64,000 nt of DNA from Chromobotia macracanthus (lineage: Eukaryota; Chordata; Actinopteri; Cypriniformes; Botiidae): contig JAZGTH010000067.1 in the NCBI GenBank assembly GCA_036877525.1, positions 6,204,501 to 6,268,500 on the forward strand, written 5' to 3'. This document shows positions 34,562-47,686 of this stretch, one piece after another. The position numbers and the translations under genes are program-made. Below the pieces are notes generated by a model. It ran no database searches. It was not told the DNA's origin and saw nothing but the letters and a program-made list of their open reading frames with translations. Every line of letters begins with the position of its first letter. The stretch's first letter is position 1.

Positions 34562-35293
34562 ATGGGCAAAGACGAATGCAAAACCATGCTGGACGCCCTG
34601 AATAAAGTGACGGCTTGCTACAGGCATCTGGTTATCGCTTTGGGAAGCACATCAGATTCTCAAAATCTACGAGAGGAACTAAAAAAGACCCGCAAGAAAG
34701 CGCAGGAGCTGGCCGTGGCCAACAGGACTAAACTGACGGCTCTGCTGAAAGACAAGAACATCAGTAAAGACGACCGGGCTGAATATGAGCGCCTGTGGGT
34801 GCTCTTCACCAGCAGTATGGAGCTGTTGGAGGTGGACATGAAACGATCGCTGGAGATAGGGCAGGACTTCCCGCTGAAGGTGCCAACGAGGCACCTCATC
34901 CAGACCGGAATGACCGGCAGCACCACGACCGTGGCGGCCAGAGCCATGAGCGTCCAAAACATGAAATACGAAGCGGATGCGAACATCGACACCTCGGATC
35001 TCAGGGATCTGGAGACGGAGATCGCTCAGGTGGACCAGATGATGGAGGAGATGGAGATGAAGGTCCAGGTTGCGCCGTGGGCCGTAGAGGCGAAACAGGA
35101 AGCAGGCGCCGAGTTAAAATCTACTATTAGTGTTGGAAACTCATCTGTTGGTGTTATTTCAATTTGCGAGGAGGAACCGAAAGAGGGAACAGTGGAGGGA
35201 GAAACTGATATGATGAAAGTATTTGCAGGCATAATTTTTACTGCAGTTTTGCTGATTGCTGGAATTCTGGGATATTTGGTGATTAATCTTTGA
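34562..35293 (+). CDS. rgs9bp: RGS9-binding protein (R9AP), membrane anchor of RGS9-1/Gbeta5
   Basis: R9AP tethers the RGS9-1/Gbeta5 GTPase-activating complex to photoreceptor disc membranes and speeds transducin shut-off. It is a single uninterrupted exon of 243 codons plus stop (TGA); human RGS9BP is also intronless and 235 residues. The start [20 protein letters not shown] is followed by the conserved [20 protein letters not shown] block. The helical core contains [20 protein letters not shown] and [20 protein letters not shown], a SNARE-like coiled coil. The last 25 residues ([20 protein letters not shown]) form a C-terminal membrane anchor. Residues about 190-215 (acidic linker before the anchor) are the least conserved. 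A paralogue of the same small family (RGS11-binding type) cannot be wholly excluded. Poly(A) signal AATAAA at 36146-36151 would give a 3' UTR of about 0.85 kb. Confidence 0.92.
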   Translation: MGKDECKTMLDALNKVTACYRHLVIALGSTSDSQNLREELKKTRKKAQELAVANRTKLTALLKDKNISKDDRAEYERLWVLFTSSMELLEVDMKRSLEIGQDFPLKVPTRHLIQTGMTGSTTTVAARAMSVQNMKYEADANIDTSDLRDLETEIAQVDQMMEEMEMKVQVAPWAVEAKQEAGAELKSTISVGNSSVGVISICEEEPKEGTVEGETDMMKVFAGIIFTAVLLIAGILGYLVINL

Positions 35294-36145
35294 GTAAGGT
35301 TAGGTAATGTTAAGGTCTCCATAATGAGTGAAGATGTGATACATGTATAATTTGGCCTGTCAGGAAGACAGCGACTCAGGGCTTTAGATTTTCTGTCTGA
35401 ATGTACATGAAGGCAACAGCATGTTGCAGCAGCCTGTCTATATGTGAAGGCGTATGTCTTAATGCTCTTGATGTAGAGAATGGCACATCACCCTGGTAAC
35501 AGTTTGATGGGAAGTATTAGTTAAATACATAAGTGTTTGAAGGAAATATCAAGAAGGAATACAAATTGTTCATCATCACTGGTTACTTCTATAAACTGAG
35601 GATAGCAATAGACCATAATAAGGTGTGGGACTATATTAGGCGTAAATACATTCACTACATCACTTAGCCCAGACAAGGTATTACTTACAAAAATGTAGAT
35701 TTATGCTAGCATATACATTCCAAATTTGTCATGCAAATTTGTTGTTACTCACTTAGGCATATCAGTAGGCAAAAGAAGGTTTAATCATTGGATTAAGCCC
35801 TACAAGCTGAAGTTTACAACTTTTGTTACACTTGGACAGAAAAGCAATAGTTCTCCATATTCAACAGGTATTTATTGCTCAGTTTATACAGATAGGTGAC
35901 AAATTGTATTTCTGAGGAGCCACAACTCAAATGAACAAGATATTCTTGTTAGACCCTCAGCAAACTACTGTGTATGTCTCTCAGTTGTGCAGATGGCCCG
36001 TCACTATTTGTTCACTGAAGGAATGGACCTTAGGTGATGTATTACTGCATACTTGGCAACGATTTCCACAGTTCCGTATGATAGTTGAATTATACATATG
36101 AACTGTACTCATGTTGAATTAGTGTACATGCAATATATTTATTAT

Positions 36146-36151
36146 AATAAA
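36146..36151 (+). terminator. rgs9bp: Candidate poly(A) signal of rgs9bp
   Basis: First canonical AATAAA downstream of the rgs9bp stop codon in an AT-rich context. Confidence 0.5.
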
Positions 36152-37148
36152 TGAAGTATGCTTGTGTTTTCTTTGAATGAATCAAACTTTTGAATCAAGT
36201 TAATTCACTAATTGTTCTTTTTAAATTCTGATCGTCTTAGTTCATTTTTTCAGACTTTAGGATCTAGTCTCAATGAAGTATTTCTAGCAGATACCTCTCC
36301 CCCAACTAACTGAAAGAATATTTATAGAAGTTTTCAGAATCCTATTTACCTGACAAGTCCTATAGCTGTGGCGCAGATCAGAGATTGTATTTTTTGACTT
36401 GTAATGCGATTAGCTGGCTGGAAGCAAAGGAAGATTTGTACTGAGCTGTACAGAATATTTAACTCACTGCCTTTCTTAGAAGAAGAATTTTGTCTGAAAA
36501 AAATAAGAGGATATATAGTTTACTGCTCATAGTGACACCTGGGTGCATAAAAATAATGTATTAGGGATTGTCAGCCTTTAGAAACTAATGCTGAAACTAA
36601 GAACACAGTATCCTAATTTCATCACACCATCTCTTCTGTATAGTATGACCAGGTTTGATCGATTAATTAAGCGCCCTGCTGTGCCCATGCGACTCAAAAC
36701 GCATAATGATCGGAACAACTGCTTGTTAAGTGGCGCCCTAGAATGGAGCATCAGGTAAGAAAATCGATGCCATTTAAAGGCCAAGTTACATATCCAGCAG
36801 GTATCTAACATTTATTAGAAAGGAGTGACAGCAGTGATTTAAACGGCAGCAATATGAATAAGTTGTAAAGTACAAGTGTGTGAGTATTCGTTCATATCCG
36901 TTTGATTACTGTAACATTTTGTTGGCTGATAAAAATCTTGATTTTTACATTTATTTCACAAAGAAAACTTTTCTCAAACAGATTTGGAATAGAACACTAA
37001 CACAGTTAACTACTTATTCTGTAATATAAAGTACGTATATTTACATGTAAACATGTAAAGGCAGGCACTGGTATCCAAAGCAACTTGCAGTGCATTCGAG
37101 TTACATATTTCATCTTTCTATATTTCATGTAACTTTCACACAGTAAAG

Positions 37149-37265
37149 CAGGGATCTCCATTCATGTTTCAAGCAGTCCCAAAGACCTTCATTAGCTGGC
37201 TCAGGTGTTTTAAATCAGGGTTGGAACTGAACTCTGCACGTCTGTGAACCTCTTTGGAAACCTGC
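37149..37265 (-). repeat. Short interspersed element related to 48443-48620
   Basis: Shared order of blocks: GGGATCTCCATTCATGTT, TTTCAAGCAGTCCCAAAG, TTAGCTGGCTCAGGTG and GGTTGGAACTGAACTCTGCA. It appears to be an internally deleted copy. Confidence 0.55.
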
Positions 37266-38276
37266 ACTAAAACATTACAAGGCTGGCCTGTCCCCTAGTG
37301 GACACATACTATATTGCACTTACTGCTAAATTAATTTTGTTAGCTTAGAGTGATGTTGTGAGTTTGAGTTATTACACAAAAACAGAGAGTTCAGTTACAC
37401 GCCTCATGCATTTCTCTGTGGTTGAAATGAATTGAACATGAGAAGGTTTTCTTTTTTGCTCTTTTGCATTCTTCCCATGGACGACAGCATCTCCAGAACA
37501 ATGACCTGGCATAAGATATAAACCCATTTAAACAATACCTGTTTGCCTTCTCAGATGTCTTACCAACAGGGATGTAAAAGAGCAAACCAAAGGTTTTCAT
37601 GAAACTTTCAGCACGTTAGATATTGAATACATTTATTATCTGCATCTGATTGCATTTAGAAGAGTTGAAAGAATTAAAGTACATTAAATCAAAAACCATG
37701 TCATACCTTTGGGTGCAAGAATAAAACACAGTGTCAAAAAATGTGTCAAAAATGTACAAAAATCATTCACTACATGACAGGTCGGTTGACGGTTGATTGA
37801 CATCTACAATGAACATTTCCCTACACCTGCCCAGCCTTTACAGATTAAAAAATAAACAGATTAAATTAAAACAATATGATCAAGAGATTATTTTTTTTGT
37901 TATTATACACTGATGGTGCTTTAGGGCTGAAAATGATTTGGCTTGTCAGATATTTGCTCTCCATTGTCATCAGTAATTATTCCTTTTTATGTTGAAAGTA
38001 TTCAGACTAATCTGGTCTAATGAGGTACAGTAGTGTTGCTATAGAGATATGACATATGAACAATTGTTCATTGATTGAGGAATTACATGTTGGCTGTCAC
38101 ACAGTATTTTCAATTTCAATGCTTTTACACACTTCACAGGACCCAGTTATAAACAGTCTATGCAGTACAAAACATGCAAGCACAAGTATTTATATTTCAA
38201 CAATGTTGCATTTGGTTTCAGTTTGCAGCATAGCATTTTAAAAATGTTCTAGAAACCACACCTATAATAAAAGCTA

Positions 38277-38306
38277 ACACACAAACAAACAAACAAACAA
38301 ACAAAA
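38277..38306. repeat. (ACAA)n microsatellite
   Basis: About six to seven ACAA units. Confidence 0.9.
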
Positions 38307-39240
38307 AAGAATGTACCCAAACAGACAAGCACTTTGTTACACAACAAAAATAAAACATTTAATAAAATTGTTCACATTGTGAACTTTCAATTAGGCTAGG
38401 CAAAACGTCAAGTAAATGTTATGTGTTTTATTCCAACAAAACCAGAAGTGCAGTGCTTTTTGGCTGTTTTATTTACATTTTCAAACATGTAGACTAATCT
38501 ATACTTACGTATATTATCTTACATTAACTGAGACGTTTCAAAACCCAGTGAAAATAATAAAGATGGTCATGGATCACAACCTGTAGGTCACATTACAGCA
38601 TTGTGGATAATTTGTCCTTTTTTAATTACTTTTTATCTGGACACAGACAGAGCTCACAAACAGACCCGTATGTCACTGATTAATTGCTTAAAATGGGCAG
38701 TTATGGGCGTAAAATTCTGACACGCTATAAATGGACAAAATGGTCATTGTAATGAGGTTCATTAAACTTGCAAACAACAAAGTGAATAATGCAATTGTGT
38801 ACATACATGTCATGTTAAAAATGAAGTTGAAATGAAAGTTATTCAGCTTAATTTGTGCCAGTTAACAACTACTGATGCCGTATAATTTGCCTGTTATAAA
38901 ATTATGGAATTCTAGTTCTGCATGTCTTCACAGAAATAGACTCTACGCAGAAAACGGACTAATAGCATTCAATAAGAGATTTCTCTTGGATATGCATTGT
39001 TTAACCTCTTTTTTTAAAAAAAGATACTCAGTTATTTTCTTTAAATTTTATTTGTCACCGGCAATCAAAAGAACGCCATATAAAGATACAGACTGTAGCC
39101 TATATATAAGACATCCAAATCAAAGCTGAAAAAAGTTCTGAAAAGTAACCATAATATTCATTCATTGACAATAATAAACAAACTTCTCCCTGAGAAAACA
39201 AAGACAAAGGGCATCATTTCTTAGAGTCTGACAGGATCCA

Positions 39241-42200
39241 TTACATTTCAGATGATTGAAGAGCTTGATATTTGATCTGTGGTTTTCTGGTTCTGTAGAT
39301 CAGAACAGCACACACCATGCCAACTGCTGCTAGGAGACATCCAGCAATGAAAGCTAGATTCAGGTTCAAGGCTGTCGAGGACACTGCAAATGATAAAGGT
39401 GTGCATTAATAAAACATTGTTTTAATATAGTATAAAAGGTTAGAAAAGTTGTCAGGTTTTGATTTGCTAATTAATAAGAAAGCATAGACATTATCATTGT
39501 AATGGTAATTTTACTAGTAATTTGACCAATTTCACCATACATTCCTGTAGCTCAATTGGTAGCGCATTGTATTAGCAGCACGAAGGTTGTGGGTTCAGTT
39601 CCCAGAGAACACATGTACTGGTAAATTGCATACCTTTAAAAGACTGTAAGTTGCTTTGAATAAGAATGTCTGCCAAATGCAAGAATGTAGTTTTGTTGAT
39701 TTTTTTGCACCTAAAGAAATGATGAATTAAGTGTTTAGTTAACATAGCATTTAAAATAGTCACCTTCACGTTCCATGCTCCTCTTCAGCCGCAGGGGTCC
39801 CTGGGAGATGATGTGACTGGCTGTCTGGATCGGAGCCTCTCTTTTGCGGTGGTGGTGAGACGGCGGAGCTACTGTGCTGTTTGTGCAGCCGTGAGAACAG
39901 CGGGTGTTGGGATTGTTGGCCTCGCATAAGATTACCGAACAGCTGATAAACACCTAGATAAGAAAGAGAGAGATAAGTGCGTGAGGTTTGCTAGCAAAGT
40001 ATATCCATTCATCCACATTGTTGCTGGATATTAGCATTTACTTTTTTACCTGATTATGCATTCCAATAAATTTGAAGGCCTCCATGCCAAAGCGGACACG
40101 CGACTGATGACTTGTGTAGAACTGTACCGTTTCATCCAAGACGCACCTACAGTAAATAAAATAGATGAATTTAGTGCTAATTATAATAATCTAACAGGCT
40201 GCAATACAAATTCAATTGGACGCTGACTGTGTCTGTTAGAAGTGGTTGATTGTTCCTACCCATTTTGGATGATTGCATAGGATGTTTGGGAGTTGGGATC
40301 ACTGGATGGTGTTGCAACACACGACTCGACGAAAAGCACGGTGTTGTTGATTGAAGACTGGGATTCAATCTGCATGTAAATCATTTCCCCAAGCTCATAT
40401 TCCGCCGGATAGTTGTTCATCACTGTGGTGAAGTGTGCTGTTTCAAAGATACCGAAACTATAAGTGAGGGTCCCGAAGCCTCTCTCTGTGATGGTGGTTA
40501 TGGATCTCAGTGCAGTGAACTCCATTGAAATGTTGTTGCTCTTCTCATAACGGCAGGAGAGCTCAATGTCTACCTCATGTTTTCTGGTAATGATGCTATT
40601 TGTGTCGTCACTTGAGACAATTTCGTTTTTGAATATGATGTACTTGTCGTCTTCCTGTAAAAAAAATCACAGTTTGAATCTAGAGAAATGTTCATTTGGT
40701 TTTCTAGAGCACATTTGTATGGACTGCGGTCTGTCAGAAGCCTGTGAGAAAAGATTTACCTCTATCATGGTGCCACAAGCGTTGAGGGAAATGTTTGCTA
40801 ACACATGAGTGCCATTTGAGTCCAAGGTGCAGGCAGGATCGTTCAATCGCAGATAGTCCTTGTGGAGCCCAATAGAGTTCTGCTGCTCAATTTCAACGAC
40901 CATGTTGGTTGCAGTGCAAATCACATTTGCCTTAACTGTGAGTACAAGTAATCAAGAATCAGTTCAATCTAAATGATACGTTATTTGTGCTCACCACACA
41001 TTCAGTGCCATCCCAGCTAACTAAGAAGTTCTCTCAAAGTTATCAGTAATGTTAGTAAAACTTTTTTAACATCATATTTTATATAAAAACATTTTCCTTA
41101 AATTGTTACTGGAATGTTTTAAAAGCATTACAGAAAAAAGTTTGAATAATGTTCCTATAACCAAACATTAATGTTAACATCTAAAAACTGAATGTTTTGA
41201 GCGTTATTGAAATTTCAAAATAACATTTTTAACAGTTTTGTTACTTAATGGAAATGTTAGAGAAACATTCTTACAGCCAAAAATTGAGATGTAGGAGGCG
41301 GACACACCAACATTTGACTACTAATTGGAGTGCTGCCCAATACTGATAAAGAATGCAGAAACTGTGGAAAATACGTATTACAAACCGTTGTGACGTTCAA
41401 CGATGACAATGATGCATCTCATTTCAGACTGATAGATGTTCATTCTGGAAATATATAGGAAGGGTTATGAAATTCAGTATTGAAATGTATTCTTGTAGTC
41501 TAAGAATTTGAGTATGAATGCTCTTCCCACCCATTTGAGCTCTCTGCAATGAAACATATGGGGAAATATTCTCCAAGATCATCCTTCATTGGTGTCCATC
41601 TGATGGCGTACTCTCCAGTGCTCAGAGCATGCTTTGTTATGTTCAGAGGGCCACTAATGATGACATCACTAATCCTGGGGATATAAAATAACACAATGCA
41701 CATATTGTGTGTCAGCAATTAACTTATTAAGGGTCAATATCTGCCCTCTGGATTAGATTTTCAGGGGCATTTTATTGTTTGTGGCATTTTTGTGTCATAC
41801 TTTAATGTCAGCTCATGAGTTTTTGTTAGCTAATTTAAGCAAATCATTTACACTTTTAGTGTATCTTTCTCATTATTCAATTTTTCATTAATCACTTTAA
41901 AATAAACCTTTATATGACTTGAATTAACATCTATTTAGGTGCTGATTTTATACAATAAATGTGTATAACTGGGTCCATAATACATAAAAAAACATAATAA
42001 TTATTTAAGTGGGCATTTTTTCCCCTTCACATTGTAAATTTCATGGGTATTTTGAACCCAATTTCTGACCCTGATCTGCACTGCACACAAATACACAACT
42101 CTGTGAAGTGACTTACGTTGCATAGGCTGCTATGGCCTTAACCCGAATTTCTAGTTCCCGGAGTGGCGCAGCATGGATTTGCTCTCCATTACGTGGAGTT

Positions 42201-44548
42201 GGTGACACAAGGTGAGGTATGTAGAGTCCCTCAGTGCAGGAAGGAGCAGGTGGGTCAACTAAAAACAAGAAAAGTTTGTAAACTACACACTCATAATCCC
42301 TACGATGATCTTGTGATCTTGCAAATCACAGAGAAAACCTTACCAAGAAGACTGAACTGCAGTGGGATCCTGCTGAATGGGTCATAAGAACGTTGATGTG
42401 TTGTTGTGGTAGTAGAGGTCTGTAGCCACAACCACCATGGGGTAGTTGATGGAGTCGTGGTAGTTTGCTGGTTATACCACCATAATGTAGGTATAGACTG
42501 AGTGGTGGTCATTGGTGGCCAATTCAACCACCATGGGGTAGTCATGGGTGCAGTTGTAGTTTGGTACCCTGCTGTTGTAGATTCAGCAGTGGTAGTTTGG
42601 TACTGTGTTGTTGATGATGCAGCAGTGGTAGTTTGCTGGTTATACCACCAACTCCACCAGAAGCTCGGGGTTGTTGAAAGCATGGATGTCGGGTTTGCTG
42701 TTGTGTATGCTGAACGTTTCTTTCTGTTACTCCCTAGAGGGCACCTATACGACTGGGAGCCATCGGTATAGACGAGAGTGGTGTGTTTCTTAGGGAAGTC
42801 CTCTAAAACCAGCTCAAATCCGTAGACTCCTGTGTTGTATGTACTGCTGTACTCTAAAGTGCAAGCTCTCTGTAAGGGAAGCAGTATGTGCATTTATGAA
42901 CACTTGTTGTGAAATGTTGCGACGCCCCTGGATAAAGTCACAAATTATTTACAAAGTTTCTTACCTGGTCTAGGTGGAAACCACTTGGCTGGTCACACCT
43001 GTCACATTCGTTGTTCTGTTGAAGTCCATATCTGCATCTGACCTGATCACCATCAGGGTCAAAGGCCATCAAACGGTAAGTACGAGGGCAGTTTTGGGGA
43101 ACGCTTAATCATTTAAACATACACAAACAGACATTAATTACAAAGTCTCACACACTGTAATGTATACAGTTATATGTATAATATATATGCACTGTTTATC
43201 TGATTGTTAGCATGTTTTAGGTTCCTGACATATTAATGCTTGTTATATAGTTTGTCTTAATTTTAAATATTTCAATTTTAAGTAAGAAAATTTCAAACGA
43301 CAGTGTTAAAGAATGAGGATTTACCGTATAAATGGTAAAATAGTGTTAAGAGGGGATTGGTTGGGTTTACTGGTGTCAGCTCGTATGCCAAGATCTACAT
43401 GTGTCCACAGTCTCCAAGAGCCAAGATAATTAACTGTGGGCACCCAACAGCAAGAATAGTCCCTATAATACAATCAGAATAGAGATCAGAAATCACAAAA
43501 TCTTCTTGCATATTTTATTAAAGCAGTAACTTTCTTAAACCTATAAAGTTTTCAAAGAGACATGCAAATGTGACATTAACAACATTTTGAAATACTTACT
43601 GCAAATCAAAAGGTGAATTTCCATGGATGTTTCTTATGACAACAGCTTCATTTTGGCACCAGGTGTTAGTGTAACCACTTCTGCCATTAGAGCTGCGGTC
43701 AACTTTTCCATAGACCTGACTTCTCTCATAGCCACAGTTCCCAGAGACGCAGTAATATGGCTCATAATGACACATGCTCTCGTCATAGGTTTGCTTGATG
43801 CGAAATTCAACCTTTAGGTAAAAATAAATAAAAAAGTACATGCTAATAAGTTACACTACAGCATTACAACAATTGCACAAAAGTACAATTCTGTGCGACT
43901 GTTTCTGTTCAATGAGATATTTAATGTTTAAAAAAAGTAATCTGTTTATTTTCTTTATTGTATTAGACGTTTCTATGCATAGACCTTTATGTTACAAAAA
44001 ATGGATGCAGGTCAGTTTAAATAAATGATAAAAATTTAATTTGTAATATAATTAGGTAATCTGTAACATCTGACAACATGGTGATTCTAAGATGGTACTT
44101 GACTATGACTATGACGTATTTTATGAATTTTATGAAGTTTACATATAAATTTTAGAAATCTGTAAATATATGCATATTATATAAATGACATTATATAAAA
44201 ATGCATCTTTTGGTATTTCAATTATTATTATGAGAATTAGATTATTATTATTATTATTATAATAATACTTTTAAAAATTATTATTCATTATTAAAAAGAC
44301 AAATAACATAATTTTATTACAAAATATACAAATATGTATATATAATATTTAATTTTTTGTTTATAAATAATATGTATTTTATTTATCTTATTTAGTTTTT
44401 CAAAAACAAATATAAATGACAATCTTACCCTAATGCTCCCATCTGGATTGGTTCCTTTAGGTGTGAAGGACATTGAGCCGCCATAATAGTGTCCTGCTGA
44501 AGCAAAGGACACAAGAAGCAGAAGGTTCAATACCAGCGCTGAAGACAT
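39241..44548 (-). CDS. ZP-domain membrane mucin-like protein, gene 1 of tandem array (complete)
   Basis: Thirteen coding exons: 44429-44548, 43600-43811, 43325-43462, 42965-43103, 42344-42869, 42117-42258, 41531-41674, 41386-41444, 40760-40935, 40260-40654, 40050-40146, 39764-39953, 39241-39383. Total 2481 nt, in phase, 826 residues. Order: signal peptide (MSSALVLNLLLLVSFASA); N-terminal module starting GHYYGGSMSF, with NCGY, CCW, DPDGDQVRCRYG and VLEDFP motifs (about 19-250); RKKR at 252-255; a Thr/Trp-rich linker (about 256-365); a second module with DVIISGPLNITKH and the motif CFIAES (about 375-490). The ZP module (about 494-740) shows DPACTLDSNGTHV, LNACGT, IITRKHEV and FVESCVATP. HRKRE at 751-755 fits the ZP furin site, followed by GPLRLKR, one membrane span (about 788-810) and a short tail. 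The GTG upstream of ATG was ignored. Secreted/anchored filament-forming glycoproteins of the uromodulin/ZP class are the nearest known relatives; exact function and symbol are unknown. Confidence 0.88.
39542..39690 (+). repeat. tRNA-derived SINE with L2-type tail (last intron of ZP gene 1)
   Basis: TTCCTGTAGCTCAATTGGTA, box B GGGTTCAGTTCCCAG, tail GTAAGTTGCTTTGAATAAGA and TCTGCCAAATGCAAG. Confidence 0.85.
41010..41295 (-). mobile_element. MITE-like element, family M1, in ZP gene 1 intron
   Basis: Reverse orientation: TCCCAGCTAACTAAGAAGTT at the left, AACATCTAAAAACTGAATGT in the middle and TTAGAGAAACATTCTTACAG at the right. It sits between the exons at 40760-40935 and 41386-41444. Confidence 0.75.
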
Positions 44549-46310
44549 CACGGTACCTGAATCCTTGAGCTCACTCTACCTGTGAAGCACACCTGACACC
44601 TGCTTTTATACCTCTCAGGTGAGAAGGAATTCTGGGATGGGTTCTCAAGCTAATGACCTGTGCTTGAATCACGCAATAAAAATAAGAGGGCATTTCCTTT
44701 CCTCTTCTAAGAAATCACATGGTTAAAAACTAGGCACTGATCAGACCCACATTTCAAAGCAAATAACTTTGAAAGTTGAAATTACTTGTGCAACCAAATT
44801 GATTAAACTTAAAAATTTAAGGCAGCAAATTTTATTTTTACAGTGTATCTTGTTTCTATCCTTTTTTGCACAATTTCAGTGCCAAATACTTCATATTGTT
44901 CTTAGAGGTTTAAAAAAAATGCAACTATTTTGTTGCAAACAATAATATTTCCTCATGAGTTTTATTGTTTACTTTGTTCAGTTTCTTTTTTGGATTTCTG
45001 TACACCTCACAGGAGATGATGATTTGCCTTTAATAATACCTGCATGTTTTCTCGAGTGCCTGTCTTTGATAACAGTTTCCTAAAGTTCCCAGTATTTTAC
45101 ATGCAACATTGACAGACACTGTAACATTAATGGATACAGTGCCGCACTGATGAATCTGTTTGTTGAAAGCTTATCAGATTCAGAAAACAATGTAAATCAA
45201 ATCAGGTAAAACGTGTCTTGAAAGAAGTCAGAGAAAAAATCTTTCACTATCGATTATACTTATATAAAGATCACCAAATACAACTTTATTTGTTTGCTTG
45301 TTTATCTATTTGGTGAGAATAAAGACATTGAAGAGTGAAGCAAGCTTTTAATATCTCCTCTGTATTTTTCCTGGTACCTCTAATAAATTGGTTTTGGCAT
45401 TAACTTCTTACACTAGTTGTGGAATTTAAAAGTTGCAGCTAAAGATGAACAGATGTGTTGTCTATTTAATGTAAAGTTGTGCTTTGTTAGATATTCTTGA
45501 TAAATAGACTGTCTATGGGCCCATAGACCCTCCTCACCCTGTATTAAGCTGCTAGGACACTAAGAGAAAAAAATAACAGTATTCGTGACAGAATGATGGG
45601 CTCTGGATTTGAGTATATCTTACCTGTTGATTCTGGATTGTTAAACTGATTAATCTAGAACATCACGTTGAGATGTTTCTCCTGTGCTCATGTGCCTGTA
45701 CACACTTTTTGTAAATGCTATTGTTATTTGTTATCTTCACTTGAAAGCATTATAGGTATTCATGTACAATACAGTAGAGTTGTCATAGTGTCATAAAGCA
45801 AACACTTTTAAATGGTCGTTTCTTATAAATAGTCCTGGGTAAAATTAACAACAAAAAAGCAACAAGTGAAGCTCTGTTTTCAGCCTATAAAAATGGTGTA
45901 AATTCATATAGCAAATATTAAAATGTGTAGCTGTTCTCCAGAAGAATTCCAACTGAAAATATAATGCAAAGCTATTTTGCACCAATCAAAGGAACGACAC
46001 TTGGTTTCTTATCCAGGCCAGAGAAATGTCATGCCAACACAATGTATTTTGACAGATTTGTTGTCAGTGTCCTGTGAAGTCTTAGATTTCTGCACCACAA
46101 TTGAATTCTGTTGACATTTTAAATAAAGCTGTGTTACACAGCAACAATTTTAGCTTTGGTTTCAGTTACTCAGTTCTTTGTGAGGTAGTTTCAGTAGCCT
46201 TGATTACACTGTGTAGTACTGTATTAGAAAGTTATTTCAGCTTGTGAAAGAATAAATTTCATTTACAAATGCTTCAACTTCACGATAATATAGATATTAT
46301 TCAAGAGGCG

Positions 46311-46352
46311 ACAGATAGACAGACAGACAGATAGACAGACAGATAGATAGAT
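46311..46352. repeat. (ACAG)n/(ATAG)n microsatellite
   Basis: Mixed GACA and GATA tetranucleotide units. Confidence 0.9.
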
Positions 46353-47434
46353 ATGACCAATAGAACATTGTGTTTTTAAAGGCATTTTGTATGTTCAACT
46401 GCCTTTATTCTTCTGTTTGTTAAACATCAATGGCTTGTCAGAAGCCAATACCCATAAAAGATAATAAACCAGTTGGGGCAGATAAGAAAAATAATTAGCT
46501 TAATTACTAGGACTAGATTAGCTACTACTGAGTTTCCATTTAAATAGTCAGCAGCTTATGTTTATTTTCTTTTTTTATTTATATATGAGCTATATATGTC
46601 AGAAATGAGCTTTACATGATTGTTAAGAAAATCATCAAATTCTCTAAATCTCTTTTAAGCAACTGATAGAAGGAAGAAATATGCTGACAGTTGTAGATCT
46701 GTTCTAGAAGTTCGGAAGTCCAGAGATTTTCTCTGTTTGGCCCTATGTGTTTCCCAGTAAATGAGACACTTTTTGTCCAGCTGTGAAACACGAAATGTAT
46801 TTTAATTGTCAAAGTATGAGAAAATGTGTTTCTCTTGTCTCCGGCCAACCAAGCCAGTTCAATCAAATCTACTTCAGTGAGACGATATAATAACCAGTGT
46901 TGCACAGTATTGTCACTTGGTTATTCGTATAACTATACAATTTTCAGTAGCTGTAGCACTCAGCTGTTTTATAAAAATATTTGATTAGCTTTTCTAATGC
47001 TAATAGTAACTGTAAAATACTAATAAAATACCAAATAGACTAATAAACAGGTTTCAAAAGTGCTTGAAGTTTGTTCTAGCTCTTGTCGGAAAATTGCCAG
47101 TTCAGCCAATTTAATTAAAAAGAGTTTTAAATAAAATTTTTATTTCTTTTAATATGTTTCTTGTTTCTTCCTTTTAATATGTTCTTATGTTCCTAACACA
47201 AGCAAATGTTACAGAAGTTCAACTGTACTTGTGTTTTCTTTTTATAATATGTAGTCATAAGAACTACCATCAACATTTAGTAAATGCTAAAAGTTCCCTT
47301 TAAGACAATATTTAAAATCAGTACAAAAGTAAGTGAAGAATTTTTTTATTAATCAACCAGTAAAAACAGAAATTATGTTTATAGTCTGTTTCATACAACC
47401 TTATTGACACAGAAAATAAGTAAAATTGATTCGG

Positions 47435-47512
47435 AAAGATGTGTGTTAGCACCTGAATGTATAGTAAGTCACTTTGGATAAAAGTGTCTGTCAAATGCAT
47501 AAATGTAAATAT
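47435..47512 (+). repeat. L2-tailed SINE, 3' tail only
   Basis: TGAATGTATAGTAAGTCACT, then TTGGATAAAAGTGTCTGTCA and AAATGCATAAATGTAAAT. 5' part missing. Confidence 0.75.
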
Positions 47513-47686
47513 ACTCCAACTTATATACTTAGAATATACTATGTTCTTTTGGCTATATTCACCACAAAATATTATTTCGTGTACGAGCCACTAATTCAAT
47601 AAAACATTCTACATTCATTACATCTATATTGTAAACAGAAATGTTAAGAAACTGATGCCCAGAAAAATAGAGCATCACACTCATGC

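Larger units (their letters stand above)
36152..39240. other. Spacer between rgs9bp and the ZP gene cluster
   Basis: No coding exon was recognised. It contains a decayed short element at 37149-37265 and an (ACAA)n microsatellite at 38277-38305. The right end should carry the 3' UTR of the first ZP gene (minus strand). Confidence 0.6.
44549..47686. other. Spacer between ZP genes 1 and 2
   Basis: About 3 kb with no recognisable gene. The left 100 bp should contain the promoter of gene 1 (minus strand). A TTTTATA-like sequence near 44604-44610 is a TATA candidate on the minus strand only as TATAAAA, about 55 bp from the ATG. A (GACA)/(GATA) microsatellite is at 46311-46352. A SINE tail is at 47435-47512. 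Confidence 0.55.

Noticed and set aside
39241..39383. ZP genes as egg-coat ZP2/ZP3/ZPB orthologues
   Set aside because: The N-terminal module, mucin linker and second module are not found in the egg-coat ZP proteins I know, and no trefoil domain was seen. Named only as ZP-domain proteins.
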